Notes: generated by a model not told the origin, from the letters alone. Positions 9,937 through 19,774 are shown, numbered from the stretch's first letter. The stretch: DNA of 64,000 nt from Streptomyces xantholiticus (GCF_014651015.1 NZ_BMWB01000003.1:306847-370846); one strand, 5' to 3'. Numbers and translations: made by a program.

Positions 9937-11121
9937 ATGGAGGCGAAGAAGACTGCCGACACGACGGCGTCCGAGCGTTCCGCCGCCGCGGTAGCGAAGT
10001 CCGGAAGGACCACCCACGAGCCCCCCGGGAGGACGACCACGCCCCGGAAGTCCACGTCGAAGACGTCCACAGCCTTGGAGACAGCGTCCGGGAAGCCGGC
10101 GACCGGTGGTGTCTCACGGACCTCGAGGAAGACGGCGGCGGGCTCGACGAAGAAGGCAGCGGCCAGTAGGCCCGCCCCGAAGGGGCAGCCCCACGGCAGC
10201 GCCGCCGCCGAGCGCCCCACGGCACCGGCGCCCAAGAAGGCCGCGGCGAAGAAGACGGCGGCAGAGAGGACGGCGGCAGAGAAGACGGCGGCAGAGAGGA
10301 CGGTGTCCAAGAAGGCCGCGGCGAAGAAGACGGCCGCCAAGAAGTCCGCGGCCGAGCCGGCCGGCCCCAGGAAGACGGCGCCCAGCAAGACCGCGCCCAG
10401 GAAGGCGGTGCCCAAGAAGGCGGCGGCCCGCAAGCCCGCGGGCGAAGAGACGGCCGGTGGGGCGGTCAGGAAGACCACTCCCGGCAGGGCCGGGAAGAAG
10501 ACCGGGGCGGGGGCCGACGTGGCGCCCGGGCCGGTCACCAAGGAGGTCGTCGACGAGGCGACCGCCGCCAAGAGGGCCGCGCCCGCGGCCGAGGGGGCGG
10601 CCGAGGCCGCGAAGCAGACAGGAGCCAGGACGGTGGCAGCGAAGAAGACCGCGGGTAGGGCATCAGTCGCAGGCGGGAGCACCGTGGCGGTGTCCACGGC
10701 CCGTACGGCGGCCACGACGCCGCCGGGTGAGCTGGCGGTACGGCCGGGCGAGGACCCGTGGACCCAGGAGGAGGTCGACGAGGCGCGGGCGGAGCTCGAG
10801 GGCGAGGCGGCCCGGCTGAACGCCGAGATCACCTCCTCCGAGGCCGCCCTCGCGGGCCTGATGCGGGACTCCGGCGACGGCGCCGGGGACGACGAGGCCG
10901 ACGCCGGCGCCAAGAACATCACGCGCGAGCACGAGATGGCGCTTGCGGCGAACGGCCGCGAGATGCTCGAGCAGACCGAGCGTGCGCTGCAGCGGCTCGA
11001 CACCGGGACGTACGGTCTCTGCGAGAGCTGTGGCAAGCCGATCGGAAAGGCCCGGATGCAGGCCTTCCCGCGTGCGACCCTGTGCGTCGAGTGCAAACAG
11101 AAGCAGGAGCGCAGGAGCTGA
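9937..11121 (+). CDS. DksA/TraR-type zinc-finger protein with long histone-H1-like N-terminal arm
   Basis: 394 residues. Residues about 1-270 are low complexity, dominated by Lys/Ala/Thr repeats such as AAAKKTAAERTAAEKTAAERT, like histone H1 tails. A helical segment (about 280-345, WTQEEVDEARAELEGEAARLNAEI) is followed by the DksA/TraR zinc finger, with cysteines CESC (362-365) and CVEC (383-386). DksA proteins bind the RNA polymerase secondary channel; the basic arm suggests DNA or RNA contact. ATG at 9937 has GAAGGGG at 9922-9928. Function in Streptomyces is not settled. Confidence 0.85.
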   Translation: MEAKKTADTTASERSAAAVAKSGRTTHEPPGRTTTPRKSTSKTSTALETASGKPATGGVSRTSRKTAAGSTKKAAASRPAPKGQPHGSAAAERPTAPAPKKAAAKKTAAERTAAEKTAAERTVSKKAAAKKTAAKKSAAEPAGPRKTAPSKTAPRKAVPKKAAARKPAGEETAGGAVRKTTPGRAGKKTGAGADVAPGPVTKEVVDEATAAKRAAPAAEGAAEAAKQTGARTVAAKKTAGRASVAGGSTVAVSTARTAATTPPGELAVRPGEDPWTQEEVDEARAELEGEAARLNAEITSSEAALAGLMRDSGDGAGDDEADAGAKNITREHEMALAANGREMLEQTERALQRLDTGTYGLCESCGKPIGKARMQAFPRATLCVECKQKQERRS

Positions 11122-11178
11122 TCGGGCGAAGGCGTGCCGTACCCTCGTCCAATCAGGCACCTAGGTTGAGGGACTCAC

Positions 11179-11739
11179 GTGGCAGAGGCGGAGCGCATCA
11201 TCGGTACGCCAGATGTTGACGACGAGGCTGCGGCGCCCGCCGAGCCGCCGACGGGCAAGCGCAAGATCGCCATGCTGTTCGCGGTGGCCCTCGTCGCCTA
11301 CCTGCTCGACCTCGGCAGCAAGCTGCTCGTGGTGGCCAAGCTGGAGCACCACGAGCCGATCCAGATCATCGGCGACTGGCTGAAGTTCGAGGCGGTACGG
11401 AACCCGGGCGCCGCGTTCGGCATGGGTGAGGCCTTCACCATCATCTTCACCTTCATCGCGGCGACCGTGATCGTCGTGATCGTGCGTCTGGCGCGCAAGC
11501 TCTACAGCGGTCCCTGGGCGCTCGCCCTCGGACTGCTGCTGGGCGGGGCGCTCGGCAATCTGACCGACCGGATCTTCCGTTCGCCCGGCGTCTTCGAGGG
11601 CGCGGTCGTGGACTTCATCGCGCCCGCGCACTTCGCCGTGTTCAACCTCGCCGACTCCGCGATCGTGTGCGGCGGCGTCCTGATCGTGCTGCTCTCCTTC
11701 AAGGGCCTTGACCCCGACGGGACGGTCCACAAGGACTGA
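11179..11739 (+). CDS. lspA: Lipoprotein signal peptidase II
   Basis: 186 residues. LspA cleaves the signal peptide of prolipoproteins after Lgt has added diacylglycerol; lgt is also in this window. Four hydrophobic helices are visible after a charged, Ala/Pro-rich N-terminal extension of about 27 residues. The aspartic dyad is D130 in GNLTDRI and D159 in FNLADSAI, and VRNPGAAFG is the substrate-side motif. GTG at 11179 is 57 bp past the DksA-like gene. Confidence 0.96.
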   Translation: MAEAERIIGTPDVDDEAAAPAEPPTGKRKIAMLFAVALVAYLLDLGSKLLVVAKLEHHEPIQIIGDWLKFEAVRNPGAAFGMGEAFTIIFTFIAATVIVVIVRLARKLYSGPWALALGLLLGGALGNLTDRIFRSPGVFEGAVVDFIAPAHFAVFNLADSAIVCGGVLIVLLSFKGLDPDGTVHKD

Positions 11740-11756
11740 CAAGGCATACTCGACGG

Positions 11757-12698
11757 GTGAGTACGATTCCCGAGATCCGCACCCTGCCCGTACCCGACGG
11801 TCTGGAGGGTGAGCGTGTGGACGCCGCCATCTCCCGGATGTTCGGCTTCTCCCGTACGAAGGCGGCCGAGCTGGCCGCCGCCGGGAAGGTGCTGGTCGAC
11901 GGCTCGGTCGTCGGCAAGTCCGAGCGGGTGCACGGCGGTGCCTGGCTCGAGGTCGAGATGCCGCAGGCACCCGCGCCGGTGCAGATCGTGGCGGAACCGG
12001 TCGAGGGCATGGAGATCGTGCACGACGACGACGACATCGTCGTGATCGTCAAGCCGGTCGGTGTGGCCGCGCATCCGAGCCCGGGGTGGACCGGCACCAC
12101 CGTCATCGGCGGGCTCGCCGCCGCCGGGTACCGCATCTCCACGTCGGGCGCCTCCGAGCGCCAGGGCATCGTGCACCGCCTCGACGTCGGCACGTCCGGG
12201 CTGATGGTCGTCGCCAAGTCGGAGCGTGCGTACACCCTGCTGAAGCAGCAGTTCCGTGACCGCGTCGTCGACAAGCGCTACCACGCCCTGGTGCAGGGCC
12301 ACCCGGATCCGCTGAGCGGCACCATCGACGCGCCCATCGGCCGTCATCCGAACCTCGACTACAAGTGGGCGGTCACGGCGGAGGGCAAGCCGTCGGTGAC
12401 GCACTACGACCTGATCGAGGCGTTCCGCGCCGCGTCGCTGCTCGACATCAAGCTGGAGACCGGCCGCACCCACCAGATCCGGGTGCACATGGCGGCGCAC
12501 CGCCACCCCTGCGTGGGGGACCTGACGTACGGCGCGGACCCGACGATGGCGAAGCGGCTCGGTCTGGCCCGGCAGTGGCTGCACGCGGTGCGCCTCGGCT
12601 TCGAGCACCCGTCGGACGGCCAGTGGGTGGAGTTCGAGAGCAGCTACCCGGACGACCTCCAGCAGGCACTGGACCGGATCACCGCGGAGAGCGCATGA
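11757..12698 (+). CDS. rluD: RluD-type 23S rRNA pseudouridine synthase
   Basis: 313 residues. It contains an N-terminal S4 RNA-binding domain (about 15-75) and a RluA-family catalytic domain with the signature [11 protein letters not shown], whose Asp is the nucleophile, and GRTHQIRVH. By position after lspA it is the actinobacterial RluD orthologue that modifies helix 69 of 23S rRNA, though target specificity is inferred. GTG at 11757 has no Shine-Dalgarno site. CATACT lies 7 nt upstream, so the transcript may be leaderless. Confidence 0.92.
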   Translation: MSTIPEIRTLPVPDGLEGERVDAAISRMFGFSRTKAAELAAAGKVLVDGSVVGKSERVHGGAWLEVEMPQAPAPVQIVAEPVEGMEIVHDDDDIVVIVKPVGVAAHPSPGWTGTTVIGGLAAAGYRISTSGASERQGIVHRLDVGTSGLMVVAKSERAYTLLKQQFRDRVVDKRYHALVQGHPDPLSGTIDAPIGRHPNLDYKWAVTAEGKPSVTHYDLIEAFRAASLLDIKLETGRTHQIRVHMAAHRHPCVGDLTYGADPTMAKRLGLARQWLHAVRLGFEHPSDGQWVEFESSYPDDLQQALDRITAESA

Positions 12699-13180
12699 CG
12701 GCTGCCTACAGCGTGCGGGTCGCTCTCGGCACCGCCGACCGTGAGGCGTGCTTCGCGGTCCGCAAGGAGGTGTTCGTCGCAGAGCAGCAGGTGCCGGAGG
12801 GCATCGAGTACGACGGCTACGACGCCGAGGACGCGGACACGATCCATGTCCTCGCCGTGGGCGCCGACGGTGTGGCCCTCGGCACCGGCCGGTTGCTGCA
12901 CGGAGCATCGGCCCTCGGGAAGACCGGCGGCGACCTCACGGTCGGCTCACTGGGCCGGCTCGCGGTGAGGGGAGCGGCGCGCGGCCTCGGCGTGGGCGCG
13001 GCACTGGTCCGGGCGATCGAGGACGCGGCACGCGCGCGGGGCCTCGCGGCGGTCGACCTGCACGCGCAGACCCATGCGCTGGGTTTCTACGAGCGGCTGG
13101 GGTACGCGGCGTACGGGGCCGAGTTCCTGGACGCGGGCATTCCGCATCTGGCGATGCGACGGGTGCTGCCCGTTTCCTGA
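12695..13180 (+). CDS. GNAT-family N-acetyltransferase
   Basis: 161 residues. The acetyl-CoA pyrophosphate-binding loop is [10 protein letters not shown], and the C-terminal [14 protein letters not shown] strand is typical of ElaA/YjcF-type GNAT proteins. ATG at 12695 overlaps the pseudouridine synthase stop (ATGA), so it is translationally coupled. The acceptor substrate cannot be told from sequence. Confidence 0.85.
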   Translation: MTAAYSVRVALGTADREACFAVRKEVFVAEQQVPEGIEYDGYDAEDADTIHVLAVGADGVALGTGRLLHGASALGKTGGDLTVGSLGRLAVRGAARGLGVGAALVRAIEDAARARGLAAVDLHAQTHALGFYERLGYAAYGAEFLDAGIPHLAMRRVLPVS

Positions 13181-13269
13181 CCGCGCGTCAGGATGCGCGG
13201 CACCCTCGCGGCAACAGCGCGGCCCGGGCGGCTTCCGGACCGTTGCCGGCGCTGGGCGGCGGTGGCGCG

Positions 13270-14424
13270 TCAGCCGCGGCCGGTGCGCGGAGCGCCGTTC
13301 GCGTCCGGCGTGTAGTCGCCCGCGTTGTTGCTGTGGATCTCCTCCGCCCGCGGCGCCACCTCGCGCACCGGCCACTGGCCGTCCGGCCGCAGCGGCGCCG
13401 CCGCCGTCGCGATCCGCGGCAGCGCGTACGGGTGCTTCTCGCACAGCCAGGCGATCATCTGCTCACGCACCGTGCACCGCGCCGTCCAGATGTCGTCCGC
13501 GTCCTTCGCGGTAACGACCACCCGTACCTCGATGGTGCTCGGCGTGCTGTCCGTGACGGCCAGGCTCCAGTCCCTGCCGTCAAAGGCCTTGCAGTCCTCG
13601 AGGATCTCCTGGAGCTTCTCGCGCATCAGCGCGACGGGCGCCGAGTGGTCGAGCTGCAGGTAGACCGTGCCGGTCATCTGGACGCCGCCGCGCGACCAGT
13701 TCTCGAACGGCTTGCTGGTGAAGTACGACACCGGCATCGTGATGCGGCGTTCGTCCCAGGTCCGTACGGCGAGGAAGGTGAGCGTCACCTCCTCGACCAC
13801 GCCCCACTCGCCGTCGACCACCACGGTGTCACCGATCCGTACCATGTCGCCGAAGGCGATCTGGAAGCCGGCGAAGAGATTGCCGAGGGTGGACTGGGCG
13901 GCCACACCGGCGACGATGCCGATGATGCCCGCGGAGGCCAGCATCGAGGCACCGAACTTCTCCATGCCGGGGAATGTCAGCAGCATCGCCGCGACCGCCA
14001 CGACCGCGACGATCGCCGTGACGATCCGCATGATCAGCGTGATCTGGGTCCGCACCCGGCGGACCCGCGCGGGGTCGCGGGTGGAGGTCGCGTAACGGGT
14101 GTACGAGGACTCGACGACGGCGGAGACGATCCGCGTCACCAGCCAGGCGCTCGCGCCGATCAGAACCAGCGACAGCACATGGCCGATGCCCGCCTCGTGC
14201 CGCTCGACGAGCGACCAGTGCGTCTCGCGGTACGCCCCCCTCAGCAGCGCCCCGAGCAGCACGAGTTGGAACGGCAGACGGCACCTGCGCAGCATGTCCC
14301 ACAGCGGCGTCTCCGGGTGGCGTTCGTCGACGCGGCGCAGCAGCCGGTCGACGGCCCAGCCGAGCGCCAGGGCCAGCAGGACGGCTCCGCCGATGACGGC
14401 CAACGGGCGCAGTATGTTCTCCAT
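13270..14424 (-). CDS. Small-conductance mechanosensitive channel (MscS family)
   Basis: 384 residues. Three or four hydrophobic helices occupy the N-terminal half. The pore-lining helix and the start of the beta domain read GIIGIVAGVAAQSTLGNLFAGFQIAF then GDMVRIGD, the MscS hallmark. The cytoplasmic vestibule follows, and the polar tail ends near GDYTPDANG. The start is set at ATG 14424 because AGGAG at 14435-14439 precedes it at good spacing; a longer frame upstream lacks such a site. It is transcribed divergently from the hydrolase gene with only 45 bp between the starts. Confidence 0.9.
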   Translation of the reverse strand: MENILRPLAVIGGAVLLALALGWAVDRLLRRVDERHPETPLWDMLRRCRLPFQLVLLGALLRGAYRETHWSLVERHEAGIGHVLSLVLIGASAWLVTRIVSAVVESSYTRYATSTRDPARVRRVRTQITLIMRIVTAIVAVVAVAAMLLTFPGMEKFGASMLASAGIIGIVAGVAAQSTLGNLFAGFQIAFGDMVRIGDTVVVDGEWGVVEEVTLTFLAVRTWDERRITMPVSYFTSKPFENWSRGGVQMTGTVYLQLDHSAPVALMREKLQEILEDCKAFDGRDWSLAVTDSTPSTIEVRVVVTAKDADDIWTARCTVREQMIAWLCEKHPYALPRIATAAAPLRPDGQWPVREVAPRAEEIHSNNAGDYTPDANGAPRTGRG

Positions 14425-14469
14425 GTCTTCTTGACTCCTGGTGGCGAAGGCGGCTGGCAGGATGGCCGG

Positions 14470-15039
14470 ATGAACATCATCCTGTTCCATTCGGCCTTCG
14501 GTCTGCGACCGGCGGTGCACGCGGCCGCGGACCGGCTACGTGCCGCCGGGCACGAGGTTCGCGTGCCCGACCTTTTCGAAGGACAAACCGCCGAGACCGT
14601 CGAACAGGGCCGGGAGCTCGGGGAGAGGATCGGCAAGGACGAGTTGCTGCGGCGGGCGGTCCACGCTGCCGCACCGTACTCCGACCAGGGGCTGGTGTAC
14701 GCGGGGTTCTCGCTCGGCGGGGCGCTCGCGCAGAATCTGGCGCTCGCCGACGAGAAGGCGCGCGGGCTGCTGCTCCTGCACGGCACGTCGGACATCGCCG
14801 AGGGGGCGAGCATCGACGACCTGCCCGTACAACTGCATGTCGCCAGTCCCGATCCCTTCGAGACCGACGACTGGCTGAACACGTGGTACCTGCGGATGCA
14901 GCGGGCGGGCGCGGACGTCGAGGTGCACCGCTATCCAGGGGCCGGGCATCTGTTCACCGATCCCGGTCTGCCGGACTACGACGAGATGTCGGCCGAGCAG
15001 GCCTGGCGCGCGGCACTCGGGTTCCTCGAGACGCTCTGA
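14470..15039 (+). CDS. Dienelactone hydrolase-family alpha/beta hydrolase
   Basis: 189 residues. It begins directly with the first beta strand (MNIILFHSAFGL). The nucleophile elbow is GFSLGGALAQ with a Ser where classical dienelactone hydrolases have Cys. An acidic residue follows HVASPDP, and the catalytic His is in PGAGHLF. The substrate is unknown. The ATG is preceded by CAGGAT and GGCCGG rather than a clear Shine-Dalgarno site, which fits leaderless initiation. Confidence 0.85.
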   Translation: MNIILFHSAFGLRPAVHAAADRLRAAGHEVRVPDLFEGQTAETVEQGRELGERIGKDELLRRAVHAAAPYSDQGLVYAGFSLGGALAQNLALADEKARGLLLLHGTSDIAEGASIDDLPVQLHVASPDPFETDDWLNTWYLRMQRAGADVEVHRYPGAGHLFTDPGLPDYDEMSAEQAWRAALGFLETL

Positions 15040-15060
15040 GGAAGCCGGGGCGGAACGCGG

Positions 15061-15099
15061 CGGTCCGCCCGGCACGCACGAGGCGCGCCGGGCGGACCG
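15061..15099. terminator. Bidirectional terminator between convergent genes
   Basis: CGGTCCGCCCGGC (15061-15073) and GCCGGGCGGACCG (15087-15099) are perfect 13-bp arms with a 13-nt loop. It lies between the hydrolase stop and the metalloprotease stop. Confidence 0.8.
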
Positions 15100-15109
15100 G
15101 TCGGGTGGG

Positions 15110-16111
15110 TCAGGCGCGGTAGGCGGTCCAGTGGTCCTTCATCCGCTGCACCTGGCCGGAGGTGAACTGGTACATGCACGCGTCGTACGTGTAGTCCATG
15201 AAATTGTGGATCGGGTCCACACCGGTCTTGCTGGCGCAGGTGTCGCGGCCGGTCGGGCAGGCGTACGCGGGGCTCTTCTCGGCCGGCGTGTCGGTGACGT
15301 AGTCGCCGTTGCCGTTACAGCCGCCCTGGAAGGTGTGGTACAGCCCCATCCAGTGGCCGACCTCGTGGGTGGCGGTGTCGCCCTCGGCGTAGTTGGTGGC
15401 GGTGCCGCCGGGCAGCGAGGCGTCGAGCACGACCACGCCGTCCATGGACGGGTTCGACCGGTACGAGGACGGGAAGGTCGCCCAGCCGAGCAGGCCGCCG
15501 CCGAGTTTGGCGGTGTAGAAGTTGAGCGCGTTCGCGCCGCCTTGGCGGAGGGTGGACTTCATCTCCTTCTCCGCGGTGGAGCCGGAGTTCAGGTTGTACC
15601 AGGACGCGTTGTTCGTGTAGTCGGTGCCGGCCAGGGTGAACTGGAAGCCGGAGTCGACGTTGCCGGTGCCCTGGCCGGCGTAGGCCGCGTTCAGGACGGC
15701 GAGCTGGCTGTCGATCTGGCTGCTCGTGAGCTTGCCGGTCTCCCCGTCGTGGATGACGTGGAAGTAGACCGGGATCGTGGTCGCGGCGGTGGCGGAGAAG
15801 CCGCGTCCGCTCGTACGGGCAGCTTCGAGTCTCTTCCTCAGGTCCGCGTCCATGGCCTTGGCCTTGGTCTCGGAGATCTCGTTCGGCTCATGGGCGTGGC
15901 CGGCGCCGGGCCGGGTCTCACGGGCCGTGGCGCTCGCGTGCGCGTCCTGCTCGGCGCACTCGTCGGCCAAGGACGCGGCAGACACGGACGCCTTCGGAGC
16001 GGCGACGCTGCCGGGGGTGGAGAACGGGGCGAGGGCCAGGGTTCCGGCCATGATCGCCGTACCGATTGCGCGGTGGCGCAGTCGGGGGGATATACGGGCA
16101 AGAGCACGCAT
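15110..16111 (-). CDS. Secreted zinc metalloprotease, M43 (cytophagalysin/pappalysin-like)
   Basis: 333 residues. A signal peptide is evident (basic N-terminus, hydrophobic core around 16-30, AxA region near 38). A charged propeptide-like segment follows, rich in His, Glu and Arg. The catalytic domain has the metzincin zinc motif [11 protein letters not shown] and the downstream Met-turn [11 protein letters not shown], with paired cysteines that suggest disulfides. GAGGAG precedes the ATG. It is likely an extracellular protease for nutrient release during growth on protein. Confidence 0.9.
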   Translation of the reverse strand: MRALARISPRLRHRAIGTAIMAGTLALAPFSTPGSVAAPKASVSAASLADECAEQDAHASATARETRPGAGHAHEPNEISETKAKAMDADLRKRLEAARTSGRGFSATAATTIPVYFHVIHDGETGKLTSSQIDSQLAVLNAAYAGQGTGNVDSGFQFTLAGTDYTNNASWYNLNSGSTAEKEMKSTLRQGGANALNFYTAKLGGGLLGWATFPSSYRSNPSMDGVVVLDASLPGGTATNYAEGDTATHEVGHWMGLYHTFQGGCNGNGDYVTDTPAEKSPAYACPTGRDTCASKTGVDPIHNFMDYTYDACMYQFTSGQVQRMKDHWTAYRA

Positions 16112-16296
16112 TACGTCTCCTCGCGGGGGGTTGTGAGGGGGCCTTTACTGGCCACCGCGGGGAGATTACGGGTGCATGTCAGATCTTGAAGAGGATCGTT
16201 CAAGCCCAATCGATCCATGGGTGATTGCGGACATCGGGGAGAAAGGTTTCGGTCATGTCCGAGGGTTGAGATCTGCACGTAACGAATGCAGTGACG

Positions 16297-16346
16297 ACGA
16301 CGGGTGGTGTGTCCGCATTCATGGTGCGGAACGCGCCACCCGTCGT
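16297..16346 (-). terminator. Long hairpin after phoD
   Basis: ACGACGGGTGG (16297-16307) pairs with CCACCCGTCGT (16336-16346); within the loop TCCGCA and TGCGGA form an inner stem. It lies 50 bp past the phosphatase stop on the minus strand. Confidence 0.7.
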
Positions 16347-16395
16347 AGTGATGTGATCTTCTGTTAACGCATCGGCGTATGGCCGAAAATAGCCC

Positions 16396-18042
16396 CTAGC
16401 GCACTGGCTGGTTCACCCGCTCGACCTTCTGCGTTCCGCTGAGGGTCCGGTAGGACCGGGACCACGACGACGATGCGTCCTGCTTCGTCCGGTCGGAGAT
16501 CGTGTAGTAGTCCATCTGGGAGCGCTCGGCGGTGACGTCCAGGACGCCGTATCCGTGCGCGTCCATGTCGACCCACTTCACATGGCGGTTGGCGGCCCGC
16601 ACCGCGGCCGAGGCGACCAGCGAGACGGTGCCCGGGGCGACATGGAGGAGGTCGTCCAGGTTGTCGGAGCTCACCGACGTCACGACGAACTCGGTCGCCG
16701 CCGAAGGGGAGAGTGGATATGTCGCAGCCCTGACCGGGACGTCGTTCGCCCACGCCATGTGGATGTCGCCGGTGAGGAAGACGGTGTTCTCGATACCGCG
16801 CTGCGTCAGATGCGCCAGCAGCTCCCGGCGGTCGTCCGTGTAGCCGTCCCACTGGTCCACGTTGACCGCCAGCCCTTCCTTGGGCAGCCCCGTCAACTCG
16901 GCGATCGGCTCCAGCAGATGGGCGGGAAGGGAGCCGAAGGCGACCGGCGAGACCATCACCGAGGTACCGACCAGTTGCCAGGACGCATCGGACGCCGCGA
17001 GGCCCGCCTTCAGCCAGTCCAGCTGCGCCCGGCCGGTGAGTGTGCGGTCCGGGTCGTCCACGTCACCGTTGCCGATGCGTGTCTGCTGCGAGCGGAACGA
17101 GCGCAGATCCAGCAGATGCAGATCCGCCAGCTTGCCGAACCGCAGTCGGCGGTAGACCGTGCCCTCGGTGGACGCGCGGACCGGCATCCACTCGAAGTAG
17201 GCCTGCTTGGCCGCCGCGACCCGGGCCGCCCACTCGCCCTCGGCGCCGGGCGTGTGGTTCTCCGCGCCGCCGGTCCACGCGTCGTTGGCGAACTCGTGGT
17301 CGTCCCATATCGCGATCAGCGGGTGCGCGGCATGCAGCGCCTGCAGATCGGGGTCCGTCTTGTAGGTGGCGTGCCGCAGCCGGTAGTCGGCGAGCGTCAC
17401 GATCTCGTGTCCCGGCTCGTGCTGCCGTACGGCGTACTCCTTTTCCGGGTAGCCGCCGGTCGCGTACTCGTAGATGTAGTCGCCGAGATGCAGCACCGCG
17501 TCGAGGTCGCTGCGCGCGGCCAGATGACGGTACGCGGAGAACCAGCCGGCCTCCCAGTTGGCACAGGACACCACGCCGAAACGCACCCCGGGAGTGGCCG
17601 CGTCCGCGGCAGGGGCGGTGCGCGTGCGCCCCGCGGGCGAGACGGTGGCGCCCGCGGTGAAGCGGTACCAGTAGGAGGTGCCGGGGCGCAGGCCGCGTAC
17701 GTCCACCTTCACGGTGTGGTCGGAGGCGGTCTTCGAGGTGGTGGTGCCACGGGCCACGATCCGGGCGAAGTCCTTGTCCTCGGCGACCTCCCAGGCCACC
17801 TCCGTCTCGGCGCCCAGGCCGGAACCCGGCAGGGCGTCGGGGCTCGGGGTGACACGGGTCCACAGCAGTACGCCGTCGGGCAGCGGGTCGCCGGAGGCGG
17901 TGCCGTGGAGGAACGCGGGAGCCTGTTCCGCGGCGGTGGCGGGGGAGGCGGCCGCCGCGAGGACGGGCACGGCGACGGCAGTGGCGGCAGCGGCCTTGAC
18001 GACCGTGCGGCGACTGGGGGTTGAGGAAAATCGACTGGTCAC
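16396..18042 (-). CDS. phoD: Tat-exported alkaline phosphatase/phosphodiesterase, PhoD family
   Basis: 548 residues. PhoD releases phosphate from mono- and diesters outside the cell using iron and calcium. The Tat signal is SRRTVVK (10-16) followed by an Ala-rich hydrophobic core. The fibronectin-like PhoD_N domain (about 40-145) precedes the metallophosphatase core with [37 protein letters not shown] and [13 protein letters not shown] 18042 has no Shine-Dalgarno site; TAATCT lies 8 nt upstream on the minus strand. I see no clear PHO box, so phosphate control is not demonstrated. Confidence 0.93.
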   Translation of the reverse strand: MTSRFSSTPSRRTVVKAAAATAVAVPVLAAAASPATAAEQAPAFLHGTASGDPLPDGVLLWTRVTPSPDALPGSGLGAETEVAWEVAEDKDFARIVARGTTTSKTASDHTVKVDVRGLRPGTSYWYRFTAGATVSPAGRTRTAPAADAATPGVRFGVVSCANWEAGWFSAYRHLAARSDLDAVLHLGDYIYEYATGGYPEKEYAVRQHEPGHEIVTLADYRLRHATYKTDPDLQALHAAHPLIAIWDDHEFANDAWTGGAENHTPGAEGEWAARVAAAKQAYFEWMPVRASTEGTVYRRLRFGKLADLHLLDLRSFRSQQTRIGNGDVDDPDRTLTGRAQLDWLKAGLAASDASWQLVGTSVMVSPVAFGSLPAHLLEPIAELTGLPKEGLAVNVDQWDGYTDDRRELLAHLTQRGIENTVFLTGDIHMAWANDVPVRAATYPLSPSAATEFVVTSVSSDNLDDLLHVAPGTVSLVASAAVRAANRHVKWVDMDAHGYGVLDVTAERSQMDYYTISDRTKQDASSSWSRSYRTLSGTQKVERVNQPVR

Positions 18043-18046
18043 GGCC

Positions 18047-18062
18047 GATCAGATTACTGATC
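18047..18062 (-). promoter_or_regulatory. Dyad at the phoD start overlapping a -10-like hexamer
   Basis: GATCAG (18047-18052) and CTGATC (18057-18062) form a 6-bp inverted repeat around ATTA. The minus-strand hexamer TAATCT (18051-18056) falls inside it, 8 nt before the GTG. A repressor bound here would block a leaderless phoD transcript. Confidence 0.4.
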
Positions 18063-18074
18063 AGTACGTCGAAA

Positions 18075-18105
18075 GGGCGGGCGAACGGAGAAAGTTCGCC
18101 CGCCC
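18075..18105 (-). terminator. Terminator of the anchored thioredoxin-fold gene
   Basis: GGGCGGGCGAAC (18075-18086) pairs perfectly with 18094-18105 around a 7-nt loop. On the minus strand it is followed by TTTC. It separates the thioredoxin-fold gene from phoD. Confidence 0.85.
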
Positions 18106-18194
18106 ATCCGGAGCGGTCAACCGGGGTGTTTCCCTCCGGTCTGCTGGTGGCAGCCCGGAGCGCGCGGATCAGTGACCAGCGATCAGGAGACGGG

Positions 18195-19010
18195 TCAGCC
18201 CCCCAGCGCCTTGTCGATCGCCGCGGTGAACTCCTGGACCGTCATGGGCGCGTTGTCGCTGCCCTTCGCGGTCACGTTCTTGCCGTCCATCCTCAGGGTC
18301 GGGGTGCCCTTGACCCCGCTCTTGTCGAACGTCTGCGACATCTTCATCGCCCAGGCGTCGAACGTCCCGTCCTCGACGTTCTTCTTGAACTCCTCGTTGC
18401 CCTTGAGCGCGGGCACCGAGTCGGCGACCTGCAGCAGATAGGAGTCCTTGGCGAACTTGTCGTCGTTCTCCTCCGGGTGGAACTCGGCCGAGTACAGCGC
18501 CGACTTGTACGCGAGGAATGCGTCGGGGCTCACGTTCAGCGCCGCGCCGAGCGCGCTGAGCGCGTTCTTGGAGCCCTCGCCGTTGGTGGCGTCGTCGATG
18601 AAGGTGGCACCGACGTACCTGATCCTGTACTTGCCGGCGTCGACGTCCTTCTCGACCGTCTCGCCGACCGCCTGCTCGAAGGTCGCGCAGACCGGGCAGC
18701 GGGAGTCCTCGTACAGCTCCAGCGTCTTCTTCGCACTGTCCTTGCCGATTGAGACCGTCGTGCCGTTCTCACCGGCCGTGTTCTTCGGCGCGGTGACGTC
18801 CGACTGTTCGGCCACCGCCTCCCAGTGGCCCGGCTTGTTGGCCTGCAGGATGCCGTATCCGATGCCGCCGGCGATCGCGAGCACCACGACGGCCGTACCC
18901 GCGACCGTCAGCTGCCTGCGGACCTTGTCCTTCTTGGCCTGGCGCTCACGCTCCTGGCGCAGCCGCTCGCGGGCCGCCGCCTTGTTGGCCTGGCTGTTGC
19001 GCTTGCTCAT
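18195..19010 (-). CDS. Membrane-anchored DsbA-like thioredoxin-fold protein
   Basis: 271 residues from the preferred start. A very basic N-terminus (1-32) is followed by one transmembrane helix (about 34-55), leaving a thioredoxin-fold domain outside the membrane. The active-site motif is CPVC (105-108) in YEDSRCPVC; the cis-Pro loop is GVKGTPTLRMDGK. It probably oxidises or isomerises secreted-protein disulfides. ATG 19010 is preferred over ATG 19016 because the GGAG site is 9 nt before the former and only 3 nt before the latter. A paralogue lies at 50475-51332. Confidence 0.88.
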   Translation of the reverse strand: MSKRNSQANKAAARERLRQERERQAKKDKVRRQLTVAGTAVVVLAIAGGIGYGILQANKPGHWEAVAEQSDVTAPKNTAGENGTTVSIGKDSAKKTLELYEDSRCPVCATFEQAVGETVEKDVDAGKYRIRYVGATFIDDATNGEGSKNALSALGAALNVSPDAFLAYKSALYSAEFHPEENDDKFAKDSYLLQVADSVPALKGNEEFKKNVEDGTFDAWAMKMSQTFDKSGVKGTPTLRMDGKNVTAKGSDNAPMTVQEFTAAIDKALGG

Positions 19011-19066
19011 GATCATTCACTCCGTGTGGGGACACATGGGGGACGTACGAAAAGAGGGATCTCGGT

Positions 19067-19774
19067 TCAGGCGCAGAGCGCGACGGAACGCGGGGGTCCC
19101 CTCCGTCCCACGGAGTGCACCAGCAGCCGGGTGCGCGCGGTGCGGGGCGTGTACGGCCGCGGGCACGGGCCCCGCCGCCCGGGACCAGGTGCGTGCACGG
19201 TGGCGACGGCCAGCAGCAGCGGCCGGAAGGCGAAGTCGCCGACCGTGCGCAGCAGCCCGGCCACCGCGGACTCGCCGCGCCGCAGCCAGGCCGCGGCGAG
19301 CAGACCGACGCCGACATGGGCGGCAAGCAGCAGCCACGGCTGGGCCGGGTCGGCGGTGCGCAGCAGGGCCGCGAGCCCCTGCTCGTCCACGGGCAGTGCC
19401 GTACCCGGCAGTGCCGCGCCGACCTCGCCGCCGCACAGCACGTCGAAGCCGAAGGTACGCAGCGAACCGGCGACCGGGCCGCCCGCGGGGCCGTAACAGA
19501 CGTGCTGTCCGGTGGTGAAGACGGTGTCCGCGGCCAGCTCCAGCGGGATCAGCAGCCCGGCGATGCGCCAGAACCCGCGCTCCTTGCCGGACAAGGCGAA
19601 GGCCACCGTGAACACGGCGGCGGCGAGCGCGGCGACCGTGGTCAGCGGAAGCGGGGCCCGGGACAGCAGCACATGGGAGGCGGCGGACAACGTCACGACC
19701 AGTGCCGTGAAGATCGCTGCCCGCAGCCCTCTGAGCTGCATTCCGGAGATGTCCATCGCAGCCGAGTGTGCCAT
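19067..19774 (-). CDS. Integral membrane protein of unknown function
   Basis: 235 residues with about five hydrophobic helices (about 17-35, 43-61, 70-86, and others in the C-terminal half) and a basic, Pro/Arg-rich tail. Cysteines appear in TTGQHVCYGPAGG and FGFDVLCGGE, with no motif I recognise. It lies 56 bp upstream of the thioredoxin-fold gene in the same direction, so the two may be co-transcribed. Codon use is typical of its neighbours. Confidence 0.65.
   Translation of the reverse strand: MAHSAAMDISGMQLRGLRAAIFTALVVTLSAASHVLLSRAPLPLTTVAALAAAVFTVAFALSGKERGFWRIAGLLIPLELAADTVFTTGQHVCYGPAGGPVAGSLRTFGFDVLCGGEVGAALPGTALPVDEQGLAALLRTADPAQPWLLLAAHVGVGLLAAAWLRRGESAVAGLLRTVGDFAFRPLLLAVATVHAPGPGRRGPCPRPYTPRTARTRLLVHSVGRRGPPRSVALCA

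Noticed and set aside
7927..11121. A very long open frame on the + strand running across ileS, its T-box and into the DksA-like gene
   Set aside because: Antisense to a certain gene for most of its length, a product of high-GC codon bias; only the part from ATG 9937 is a gene.
16176..16367. 63-codon frame on the + strand upstream of the metalloprotease
   Set aside because: It overlaps the phoD terminator hairpin, has no ribosome site and shows no protein features.
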